Shown piece after piece: positions 1 through 5,203 of a stretch of DNA of 8,209 nucleotides (the stretch's first letter is position 1; each line of letters starts with the position of its first letter). A model generated the notes under the pieces. The model did no database searches, was not told the DNA's origin, and saw only the letters and a list, made by a program, of their open reading frames with translations. The DNA comes from Candidatus Omnitrophota bacterium. GTDB lineage: Bacteria; Omnitrophota; Koll11; Pluralincolimonadales; Pluralincolimonadaceae. Both the position numbers and the translations under genes were made by a program. The stretch lies in the NCBI GenBank assembly GCA_022709465.1, contig JAKLIT010000055.1:1-8209 (forward strand), written 5' to 3'.

Positions 1-663
1 GGGGCGCCCGGCGAGGCCTTCGAGGAATGCGCCGCGGAATTTGACGAGGCGGCGGGGCTGCCCGTGACACACATATCATGCTATTGCCTGTCGTATGAGA
101 AGGGTACGCCGTTATACGAATCCAGGAAGAAAGGCGACGTGGCCCCGATAGAGGACGAATACGCCGCGCAGATGTATTCATACGCGATAGATTTCCTGCC
201 TAAGCGCGGTTTCAGGCATTACGAGGTCTCCAACTTCGCGAAGAAGGGCTATGCCTGCAGGCACAACATCAACTACTGGGAGAACAACGAATATATCGGT
301 TTGGGCGCGTCGGCGGTCACTTATACCGGCGGCGACAGGATGAGGTATATCCCGGACGTAAAGGAATATATAGAGAAGGCCTCTTCCGGCGGGAGAGCGT
401 TCGTTTCGTCAGAACGCCTTGTAGGCGAGCGCAAGGCGAGGGAGACCGCGGCCGTGAAGATCAGGACCGCGGAAGGGATAAATTTTTGCCGGTTCAAGGA
501 GAGGACCGGCTACGACCTCATGAAGCTCGAGCCGGGCGCTATACGCAAGCTTTGCGAGGCGGGACTCGTAAGGTTCACGAAGTCAAAAGGCAAGAAGACG
601 GGTATCACGCTGACGAAGAAGGGTTTCCTCTTCTGCGATACCGTATCGAGTGAGCTTCTCTAA
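1..663 (+). CDS. hemW: HemW-type radical SAM protein, 3' part (start outside window)
   Basis: The frame is open from base 1 and gives 220 visible residues ending in TAA (661-663). The first codons (GAPGEAFEECAAEFDEAAGL) are coding, so the GTG at 64 is an internal valine, not a start. Family signatures are the segment HISCYCLSYEKGTPLY, then HYEVSNFAKKGYACRHNINY with WENNEYIGLGASA, which matches the HemW core pattern (HYE-SNFA, CRHN-NYW, GLG-A). A C-terminal HemN_C-like winged-helix region follows. The radical SAM CxxxCxxC cluster motif should lie upstream and cannot be checked. HemW proteins are cytosolic Fe-S/SAM proteins related to oxygen-independent coproporphyrinogen III oxidase. They bind heme and are thought to act in heme insertion rather than as the oxidase. 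The HYE-SNFA form favours HemW over true HemN. The stop codon overlaps a REP-like sequence, and the next gene has its own promoter. Confidence 0.9.
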   Translation, partial: GAPGEAFEECAAEFDEAAGLPVTHISCYCLSYEKGTPLYESRKKGDVAPIEDEYAAQMYSYAIDFLPKRGFRHYEVSNFAKKGYACRHNINYWENNEYIGLGASAVTYTGGDRMRYIPDVKEYIEKASSGGRAFVSSERLVGERKARETAAVKIRTAEGINFCRFKERTGYDLMKLEPGAIRKLCEAGLVRFTKSKGKKTGITLTKKGFLFCDTVSSELL

Positions 664-698
664 GGGACACTTTTCCGATTGGCATGAGAACCGTCCCT
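661..698. repeat. Possible REP-like repeat at the hemW 3' end
   Basis: The hemW stop codon is the first three bases of TAAGGGACAC (661-670). The same ten bases occur at 2691-2700 inside the left inverted repeat of the transposase island. In this copy AGGGAC (663-668) is mirrored by GTCCCT (693-698), making a 6-bp inverted repeat with a 24-nt middle. Position just after a stop codon is typical of REP-type repeats mobilised by RAYT transposases. The caveat is that a shared 10-mer is not rare by chance in 8 kb. The support comes mainly from both copies sitting at gene ends. Confidence 0.35.
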
Positions 699-708
699 GT
701 GATATAAT
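679..708 (+). promoter_or_regulatory. Sigma70-type promoter for bioY
   Basis: TTGGCA (679-684, 5/6 to TTGACA) and a perfect TATAAT (703-708) are separated by 18 bp, 31 bp upstream of the bioY ATG. Transcription would start near 715, giving a leader of about 24 nt that contains the GGAGGT ribosome site. The -35 box falls inside the REP-like sequence of 661-698. Confidence 0.7.
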
Positions 709-739
709 TGTAAACACTTAAATTTACGGAGGTAGACAA
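708..739 (+). promoter_or_regulatory. Candidate BirA-type biotin operator
   Basis: The left half TTGTAAACA (708-716) matches 8/9 to the left arm of the E. coli bio operator (TTGTAAACC). The right half GGTAGACAA (731-739) matches 7/9 to GGTTTACAA. The gap is 14 bp, against 16 in E. coli. The site starts at the last base of the -10 box and runs to the bioY start codon, where a repressor would block transcription. A smaller overlapping dyad, GTAAA (710-714) and TTTAC (723-727), is an alternative reading. The right half overlaps the ribosome-binding site, so part of the match may be fortuitous. Confidence 0.4.
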
Positions 740-1320
740 TGAACACTATAGCAATAAGCAGGAGCCGTTTTGCAGCGGAGAGGCTAGTCCTCTCGTTCGT
801 GATGGCGGGGATCGTCGCTTTGCTCGCGCAGATAAGGATACCGCTTCCGTGGACGCCCGTCCCGATAACCGGGTCTACGCTCGGCGCGATCTTCGCCGGC
901 GTGCTTCTCGGCGACGTCTGGGGCGGTGTAAGCATGTTGCTGTACCTTACGCTCGGCGCGGCCGGGCTTCCGGTATTTACGGGTTTTAAAGGCGGGCCGG
1001 AGGTCTTCTACGGGCCGACCGCCGGATACCTGATCGGTTATGTCGTGACAGCTTTCGCTATAGGGCACATAACGGACAATTACCCAAAGGCAAGGGGATT
1101 CCTGCCGTTGCTCGGGATAATGGCGGCTTCCAGCGCGCTTATATTATTGCTCGGGTCGGCATACCTGGGCGTCTGGCTTCGTGCCGTAACTGGCCGTGAA
1201 GCCGGGTTCACCGAATTGTTTACGATGGGATTCCTGCCGTTCATACCGGGCGACATAATTAAATCATTTGCAGCGGCCGCGGTAGCGGGATTGATAACCC
1301 CGAAGGAGTCGTATAAATAG
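739..1320 (+). CDS. bioY: BioY biotin transporter (ECF S-component)
   Basis: The 193-residue integral membrane protein has the usual length for BioY. It is the biotin-binding S-component of an energy-coupling factor transporter in the inner membrane. The core family pattern is visible: IRIPLPWTPVPITGSTLG (about 33-50), AGVLLGDVWGG, then LYLTLGAAGLPVFTG (about 68-82) and GGPEVFYGPTAGYLIGY (about 85-101). About six hydrophobic segments follow one another, ending in a C-terminal helix after PGDIIKS. The ATG is set by GGAGGT (728-733) five bases upstream. No bioMN or ecfA/T genes are nearby, so it either works alone or shares an energising module encoded elsewhere. It has its own promoter and possibly a BirA-type operator, and it probably shares its transcript with the purine permease 5 nt downstream. 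Confidence 0.93.
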   Translation: MNTIAISRSRFAAERLVLSFVMAGIVALLAQIRIPLPWTPVPITGSTLGAIFAGVLLGDVWGGVSMLLYLTLGAAGLPVFTGFKGGPEVFYGPTAGYLIGYVVTAFAIGHITDNYPKARGFLPLLGIMAASSALILLLGSAYLGVWLRAVTGREAGFTELFTMGFLPFIPGDIIKSFAAAAVAGLITPKESYK

Positions 1321-1325
1321 CAGAG

Positions 1326-2678
1326 ATGCAAAAGAACGCCATACTTAAAGCCATAGAAGGTTTCTTTAAGTTTGGGGAGAGCAGGACCGATCTCAAGACA
1401 GAGGCCATCGCCGGGACGACCACGTTCATGACGATGGCCTATATTATTTTCGTCAACCCGGCGATGATTTCGCAGGCGGGGATGGATTTCGGCTCGGCGA
1501 TGACGGCGACATGCGCGGCCGCGGCCTTCGCGACGGCCATGATGGGCCTTTACGCGAATTATCCCATCGCGCTGGCCCCGGGCATGGGCGAGAACGCGTT
1601 CTTTACCTATACGGTCTGCATCACGATGGGCATCCCGTGGCAGGTGGCACTCGGGTGCGTCTTCATCACCGGCGTCCTGTTCATCATACTTACGCTTACG
1701 AACATCAGGCAGATGCTTATCGAGGCGATCCCGCCGGCGATAAGGTCGTCCATAGCGTGCGGCATCGGCCTGCTGATAGCTTTTGTGGGGCTCAAGGACG
1801 CCGGGATAATAGTCGCGCAGCCCGCGACGTTCGTGACGCTCGGCGACCTCGTGAGCAAACCGACCGCCCTCGCGGTGTTCGGGCTCATACTTACAAGCGT
1901 GATGCTCGTGAAGAAGGTCAGGGGAGCGATGCTCTGGGGTATCCTCGTGACGGCCTTAGCCGGCATCCCGCTCGAGATAGTCAAATACCAGGGGCTCATC
2001 TCCCCGCCGCCTTCGATATCGCCGACTTTCATGCAAATGGACATTCTCGGCGCGCTGAAGATGGGCCTGCTGACGGTCATATTCATATTCCTGTTCATGG
2101 ATATCTTCGATACGGTCGGGACGCTCGCGGGAGTCGCTGAGATCGGAGGTTTCATGAAGAACGGCAGGATGCCCCGGGTAGGCAGGGCGATGTTATCCGA
2201 CGCCGCCGGCACGTGCGTCGGCGCGGCGTTCGGCACCCCGACGGTGACGAGTTACATCGAAAGCGCCTCCGGTATAAGCAGCGGCGGGCGGACCGGGTTT
2301 ACGAGTGTCGTGACTGCAGCGCTTTTTGTCGCGGCGATGTTCTTCTCTCCGCTGGTCAGGATGGTCGGCGGAGGGGTGGAGGTCTCCAAGGGCGTATTCC
2401 TTTATCCCGTGACGGCGCCCGCGCTGATAATCGTCGGATGCATGATGATGCAGTCCATAACGAAGATCGACTGGAAGGATTACACCGAAGCGATACCGGC
2501 GTTCCTCGTGATGATAATGATGCCGCTGACATTCAGCATCGCCTCGGGCGTCGCGATCGGCTTCATCAGCTTCGCCGCCATCAAATTCTTCAGCGGCAAG
2601 GGCCGGGACGCCTCCTGGCTCGTTTACCTCCTCGCCGCGCTCCTCATCCTCCGCTTCATCTACCTCCAAGCCAAGTAG
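1326..2678 (+). CDS. AzgA/PbuG-type purine (adenine/guanine/hypoxanthine) permease
   Basis: This 450-residue multi-spanning inner-membrane protein belongs to the NCS2 nucleobase transporters, AzgA/PbuG branch, which take up purine bases with protons. Family hallmarks are the N-terminal TEAIAGTTTFMTMAYIIFVN, APGMGENAFFTY near residues 84-95, GLLIAFVGLKDAGIIV, then DIFDTVGTLAG around 259-269 and FGTPTVTSYIESASG around 302-316, the segments that line the substrate site in this fold. Twelve to fourteen hydrophobic segments are expected for the fold and the sequence fits. The start lies 5 nt after the bioY stop. AAGGAG at 1303-1308 is 17 bases away, too far for an ideal ribosome site, so translational coupling to bioY is likely. 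The start still agrees with the usual N-terminus of the family. The exact base cannot be told from sequence. The stop codon overlaps the left inverted repeat of the transposase island. Confidence 0.9.
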   Translation: MQKNAILKAIEGFFKFGESRTDLKTEAIAGTTTFMTMAYIIFVNPAMISQAGMDFGSAMTATCAAAAFATAMMGLYANYPIALAPGMGENAFFTYTVCITMGIPWQVALGCVFITGVLFIILTLTNIRQMLIEAIPPAIRSSIACGIGLLIAFVGLKDAGIIVAQPATFVTLGDLVSKPTALAVFGLILTSVMLVKKVRGAMLWGILVTALAGIPLEIVKYQGLISPPPSISPTFMQMDILGALKMGLLTVIFIFLFMDIFDTVGTLAGVAEIGGFMKNGRMPRVGRAMLSDAAGTCVGAAFGTPTVTSYIESASGISSGGRTGFTSVVTAALFVAAMFFSPLVRMVGGGVEVSKGVFLYPVTAPALIIVGCMMMQSITKIDWKDYTEAIPAFLVMIMMPLTFSIASGVAIGFISFAAIKFFSGKGRDASWLVYLLAALLILRFIYLQAK

Positions 2679-2705
2679 GGGCCATACACTTAAGGGACAC
2701 ACCTC
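2677..2705 (+). repeat. Left inverted repeat of the RAYT island
   Basis: Begins AGGGGCCATACACTTA, continues AGGGACACACCTC, and pairs with 3237-3265 at every position but one (A here, G on the complement of the right copy). Its first two bases are the last two of the permease TAG stop codon, so the element abuts the gene end exactly. Confidence 0.85.
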
Positions 2706-2771
2706 GAAAATAATTGAAAGAAAACCACCTTATTTTTCATCTATTACATATAGATAAAGAGGAGGTATTTT

Positions 2772-3233
2772 ATGCCAAGAAAGCCCAGATGCCTAGTTGA
2801 TGGCGGTTACTATCACATTATGAGCCGGGGACACAACAAGTGTCAGTTATTCCATTCGCGTAAAGACTATGAAAAATACAAGAATCTGATTATAGAGAGC
2901 AAACATACATTTGGGCTTGTCGGCAACCTGTTCCAGGGCAGATACAAAGGCCTTATCATTGATACAAACGGGTATCTACTGGAATGCGGTAGGTACATCG
3001 AAAGGAATCCGTTAAAATCAGGAATGGAAGGCGATCTATCACGGTATTGTTTCTCGAGCTATAGTTTTTACGCGAAAGGGGAGGAGGATAAAACCTTAAC
3101 CCCAAATCCTTTATATTTAGAATTATCGCGGTCGGAGGAAGAGCGAAGGGTGCTTTACAAGGAATATGTTATTAAAGAGAGGATAGAGGATCATATTCGA
3201 GACAGTAATTCGGGGCGGGTGTGGCGTATATAG
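2772..3233 (+). CDS. REP-associated tyrosine transposase (RAYT, IS200-like) with catalytic core deleted
   Basis: The 153-residue product starts like a RAYT/Y1 transposase (MPRKPR, GGYYHIMSRGHNK, then a DYEKY helix). It ends like one too: GNLFQGRYKGLIIDTNGYLL, ECGRYIERNPLKSG, then FSSYSFYAKG and EEERRVLYKEYV. Between FGL (about residue 49) and VGNLFQGRYK the usual 45-50 residues are missing. In intact members that stretch carries the HUH motif (of type NHVHLL), which binds metal, and the helix with the nucleophilic tyrosine. The protein should therefore be unable to cut DNA, although the frame is open throughout and GGAGGT (2761-2766) lies five bases before the ATG. RAYTs normally move REP repeats; the inverted repeats on both sides fit. 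It could be a decaying gene or a retained DNA-binding remnant. The family call is firm; the inactivity is inferred from the missing motif. Confidence 0.8.
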   Translation: MPRKPRCLVDGGYYHIMSRGHNKCQLFHSRKDYEKYKNLIIESKHTFGLVGNLFQGRYKGLIIDTNGYLLECGRYIERNPLKSGMEGDLSRYCFSSYSFYAKGEEDKTLTPNPLYLELSRSEEERRVLYKEYVIKERIEDHIRDSNSGRVWRI

Positions 3234-3236
3234 AAG

Positions 3237-3265
3237 GAGGTGTGTCCCCTAAGTGTATGGCCCCT
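3237..3265 (-). repeat. Right inverted repeat of the RAYT island
   Basis: Reverse complement of 2677-2705 with one mismatch. It begins 3 nt after the transposase stop codon. It is followed by a T run (3265-3271), which might help end transcription, but no compact GC hairpin sits directly in front of it, so a terminator is not claimed. AAGGAGGTG at 3234-3242 resembles a ribosome site, but no usable reading frame follows it. Confidence 0.85.
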
Positions 3266-3272
3266 TTTTTTC

Positions 3273-3305
3273 TTGACAAGTTATTGTGATTATGATAACT
3301 ATAAT
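3273..3305 (+). promoter_or_regulatory. Promoter-like boxes with long spacer, upstream of the secretion operon
   Basis: A perfect TTGACA (3273-3278) and a perfect TATAAT (3300-3305) are 21 bp apart, against 17 for ordinary sigma70 promoters and 19-20 for promoters activated by MerR-type proteins. The spacer is filled exactly by a dyad. If used, transcription would start near 3312. This is the only recognisable promoter ahead of the six-gene run beginning at 3379. Confidence 0.5.
3279..3300 (+). promoter_or_regulatory. Dyad operator copy 1 (AGTTAT-N10-ATAACT)
   Basis: A perfect 6-bp inverted repeat with a 10-bp centre lies between the -35 and -10 boxes, the place where MerR-type regulators bind. 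The same arms with the same spacing recur 54 bp downstream. The gene that follows encodes a MerR-type HTH protein, which makes it the natural candidate to bind here; that assignment is inferred. Confidence 0.55.
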
Positions 3306-3332
3306 ACAAAATATAGTAATGATATAAATAGC

Positions 3333-3354
3333 AGTTATGGTAAATACAATAACT
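3333..3354 (+). promoter_or_regulatory. Dyad operator copy 2 (AGTTAT-N10-ATAACT)
   Basis: This copy has arms identical to copy 1, the same 10-bp centre length, and 17 of 22 positions equal overall. It ends a few bases before the GAGGG ribosome site (3359-3363) of the HTH gene. It would lie in the leader of a transcript starting near 3312, so it could also form a weak RNA hairpin. The outer arms of the pair, AGTTATTG (3279-3286) and CAATAACT (3347-3354), are themselves an 8-bp inverted repeat. Confidence 0.55.
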
Positions 3355-3378
3355 CTGTGAGGGAAGAAGCTCTATAAT

Positions 3379-3648
3379 ATGGGCCTAAAGCAGAAGCTTA
3401 TATCCGCGCAGGAGATCATCAAGAAGTACGGAATAACCTACCAGACCGTCAACCACTACACGAATTTCGGGCTCATCAACGTAATCACGAAAAAATCGAA
3501 CGTCAGGCTATATGACGAGGAAGAGGTGGATCGCCGCCTCACGAAGATAATCCAGCTCGCCGGCGCAGGATTTCCGCTGCGGCTTATAAGGAAGACCTTA
3601 AACGACGAGCTTGCGGTGAAGGTAAACACAGGCACGGGTGGCGCATGA
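3379..3648 (+). CDS. Short MerR-type HTH regulator
   Basis: The 89-residue protein consists almost entirely of a MerR-like winged helix-turn-helix: ISAQEIIKKYGITYQTVNHY (about 8-27), NFGLINVITKKSN, VRLYDEEEVDRRL (about 42-54), then a helix with GAGFPLRLIRKTL (about 63-75). This follows the MerR order of HTH, Y-x-x-x-GL turn, R-LY-wing and G-F-L-IR helix. The long dimerisation coiled coil and effector-binding domain of classic MerR proteins are absent. Dimerisation, if any, must use the short tail. It is a cytosolic DNA-binding protein, probably controlling its own operon through the twin dyads upstream. The ribosome site GAGGG (3359-3363) is 15 bases from the ATG, a little far, but no other in-frame start fits. 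The stop overlaps the ATPase start (ATGA, 3645-3648), indicating coupled translation. Target genes beyond this operon are unknown. Confidence 0.8.
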   Translation: MGLKQKLISAQEIIKKYGITYQTVNHYTNFGLINVITKKSNVRLYDEEEVDRRLTKIIQLAGAGFPLRLIRKTLNDELAVKVNTGTGGA

Positions 3649-4514
3649 GCTACTACAGAATATTAGGCCTGGAGAAGGAACCGTTCTCCACAAGCCCCGA
3701 CCCTGAATTTTTCTACCAGTCGATGGAGCACAAGTCGGCGCTCTACCGCTTGCGCATCGCGATAGAGCTCCGGAGGGGATTAAGCCTCGTGCTCGGGGAC
3801 GTCGGCACTGGCAAGACGACCTTGAGCAGAAAACTCTCGCAGCTTCTGGCGGAAGACCCGAGCCTCGCGATGGCGATGGTCCTCAATCCCGTATACGAAT
3901 CGGAAAAACAATTTTTAGCAGACCTTTCGGAGCGCTTCCATATTGTGGTGGATTCGGGGAATGGGAGCGCTCCAACGTTATTGGACTACATGAAGTCGTT
4001 CGAAAGGTTCCTGTTCGAGCAGGGCGTCCAGCAGGACAAGACTATCGTGCTGCTCATCGACGAATCCCAGAAGCTCAGCGAGCCGTGCATGGAGATACTG
4101 CGCACGCTGCTGAACTACGAGACGAACGAGTACAAGATCATGCAGCTCGTACTGATGGGGCAGATGGAGCTGTTGCCCAGGATAAGCAGGATAAACAACC
4201 TTTGGGACAGGATAGCGGTCAAGTATTTCATAAACCCACTTGAAGAGGATGAAGTATGCGAACTGATAAACTTCCGCCTGCGCATGGCCGGGTACGTTTC
4301 GAGGCAGCCGTTATTTGACGACGCGGCCGTAAGAGCGGTATATAACCATACGCAGGGTTATCCGCGCAAGATCGCAATGCTCTGCCACGACGCGCTCGAA
4401 TATACCGTGATGTACAACAAGCACTGCGTCGACAGGCAGGTGATACATGACCTCATTCAACGCGAGATGAAAGCGGCGCAGGCGTTCCGTTATGTCTCGC
4501 AGGCGGCGGGCTGA
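3645..4514 (+). CDS. ExeA/GspA-like AAA+ ATPase
   Basis: The 289-residue P-loop ATPase is of the ExeA/GspA/MshM type. The N-terminus YRILGLEKEPFSTSPDPEFF is the family opening. Walker A is GDVGTGKT (51-58), Walker B is IVLLIDES (134-141) followed by QKL, then LRTLLNYETNEYKIMQLVL with MGQMEL (sensor-1 region, about 150-174), and the C-terminal RLRMAGY and GYPRKIAMLCHDAL lid region. ExeA proteins use ATP with a peptidoglycan-binding partner to help secretin multimers form in the outer membrane; MshM has a related place in pilus clusters. This copy is short and has no C-terminal membrane helix or peptidoglycan-binding domain, so it should be cytosolic or recruited by a partner, possibly the GspC-like protein encoded 1 nt downstream. 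Its position before an inner-membrane bridge protein and a secretin supports a role in secretin assembly. Confidence 0.88.
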   Translation: MSYYRILGLEKEPFSTSPDPEFFYQSMEHKSALYRLRIAIELRRGLSLVLGDVGTGKTTLSRKLSQLLAEDPSLAMAMVLNPVYESEKQFLADLSERFHIVVDSGNGSAPTLLDYMKSFERFLFEQGVQQDKTIVLLIDESQKLSEPCMEILRTLLNYETNEYKIMQLVLMGQMELLPRISRINNLWDRIAVKYFINPLEEDEVCELINFRLRMAGYVSRQPLFDDAAVRAVYNHTQGYPRKIAMLCHDALEYTVMYNKHCVDRQVIHDLIQREMKAAQAFRYVSQAAG

Positions 4515-4515
4515 T

Positions 4516-5190
4516 ATGGCTGATACCGTATCCCCCGAAGAGAAGCTCTTTAACATAATAAAGGAAGGGAAGGATTCCGGCTCCGGTGGTGGAGTTTCAA
4601 AACCGAAGAATCCCTCGGCAGCGCTCGGGGGGATAAAGAGATTCTTCGGATCTTTGAAACTTCACCCCGGCGCTAATAAGCAGGACGCCGCTTCCGCATC
4701 CGCGGCACCGCGGATCGACATCGATCCCGGAGCGGTGAACAAGGTCCTTTCGGTCATGCTTTTGGCGGTCGCAAGCTTTTTTGTATATTACCTTTTCAGC
4801 ACACGGCCGGACGCGGATAAGATAATAAAGTCCGTCCCGAAGACGGAGACGGCGCTGAAAACGGAGGTCGAGAGGTTCGCGCCGCTTGAATCGTACCTCG
4901 CTGAGACGAGGAAGAGGGACATATTCAGGCCGGCCCCGAAGGACGAAAACAAGGCCTCGCCGACATCGAGAGAGGCGATGGAAAAACTGAAAGAAGCCGC
5001 CCGCGACCTGAAAGTCGTGGGGATCTCCTGGGGAGAGACCCCGAAGGCGCTGCTCCGCAGCGAGAGGGATAAGGCGACATATTTCCTGAAACAGGGCCAG
5101 CAGATCGGGGCGACGGACGTGGATATAAGGATGATAACCAAGCAGAAGGTCACGATAGGATACAAGACGGAAGAATTTGAACTGCCTTAA
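4516..5190 (+). CDS. GspC/PilP-like inner-membrane protein
   Basis: From the chosen ATG the product is 224 residues. An N-terminal cytosolic tail of about 75 residues opens with PEEKLFNIIKEGKD and then is Gly/Ser/Pro rich. One transmembrane helix follows (VLSVMLLAVASFFVYYLFS, about 77-95), then a periplasmic linker with KRDIFRP. The C-terminal domain begins LKVVGISWGETPKALL (about 165-180) and runs to YFLKQGQQIG and VTIGYKTEEFEL, the small beta domain of GspC homology regions and PilP. Such proteins link the inner-membrane platform to the N0 domain of the secretin. An alternative ATG at 4492 would overlap the ATPase gene and add MSRRRRAD; I prefer 4516 because it starts right after the ATPase stop and the extension looks like a frame shadow. 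Neither start has a strong ribosome site. GspC and PilP cannot be told apart here. Confidence 0.75.
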   Translation: MADTVSPEEKLFNIIKEGKDSGSGGGVSKPKNPSAALGGIKRFFGSLKLHPGANKQDAASASAAPRIDIDPGAVNKVLSVMLLAVASFFVYYLFSTRPDADKIIKSVPKTETALKTEVERFAPLESYLAETRKRDIFRPAPKDENKASPTSREAMEKLKEAARDLKVVGISWGETPKALLRSERDKATYFLKQGQQIGATDVDIRMITKQKVTIGYKTEEFELP

Positions 5191-5195
5191 AGGAG
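5189..5195 (+). promoter_or_regulatory. Ribosome-binding site fixing the secretin start
   Basis: AAAGGAG lies eight bases before the ATG at 5204 and overlaps the stop codon of the GspC-like gene. It rules against the in-frame ATG at 5177, which lies inside the upstream gene and would place nine polar residues before the signal peptide. Confidence 0.75.
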
Positions 5196-5203
5196 AAGCA
5201 AAT

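Larger units (their letters stand above)
2677..3265 (+). mobile_element. RAYT/IS200-like island bounded by a 29-bp inverted repeat
   Basis: This 589-bp unit has near-perfect outward-facing ends (2677-2705 and 3237-3265, 28 of 29 bases paired) around one transposase-like gene. The DNA inside is clearly richer in A and T than the genes on both sides, a sign of separate origin. No direct target duplication is seen outside the ends (GCCAAGT on the left, TTTTTTC on the right), which agrees with HUH-type rather than DDE-type transposition. The enclosed gene lacks its catalytic middle, so the unit is probably immobile by itself. Confidence 0.7.

Noticed and set aside
1511..2236. Overlapping 209-residue frames on both strands inside the permease gene
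   Set aside because: The permease frame has clear NCS2 motifs throughout; the others are out-of-frame shadows with no family signature.
2193..2713. Frames of about 166-169 codons on both strands at the 3' end of the permease
   Set aside because: Charged low-complexity translations with no motif, fully inside or overlapping the permease gene and the repeat.
2691..2737. Possible terminator after the permease (TAAGG with CCTTA followed by T bases)
   Set aside because: Only a 5-bp stem with a 32-nt loop; not a credible intrinsic terminator.
2714..2754. Promoter for the transposase gene (TTGAAA and TATTAC or TATAGA)
   Set aside because: No -10-like hexamer sits at a workable distance from TTGAAA (22 bp or more), so the pair is not convincing.
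2739..2755. ATCTAT-N5-ATAGAT inverted repeat before the transposase ribosome site
   Set aside because: All weak A/T pairs in an AT-rich stretch. It could be a small operator or leader hairpin, but nothing repeats or supports it.
3212..3271. Possible terminator: GGGGC at 3212 with GCCCC at 3260 and a T run
   Set aside because: The loop is about 43 nt and the right arm belongs to the inverted repeat; the T run alone is not enough.
3373..3378. TATAAT directly before the HTH gene ATG
   Set aside because: As a -10 box it would put the transcript start inside the coding region and there is no -35 at the right distance; probably just AT-rich leader sequence.
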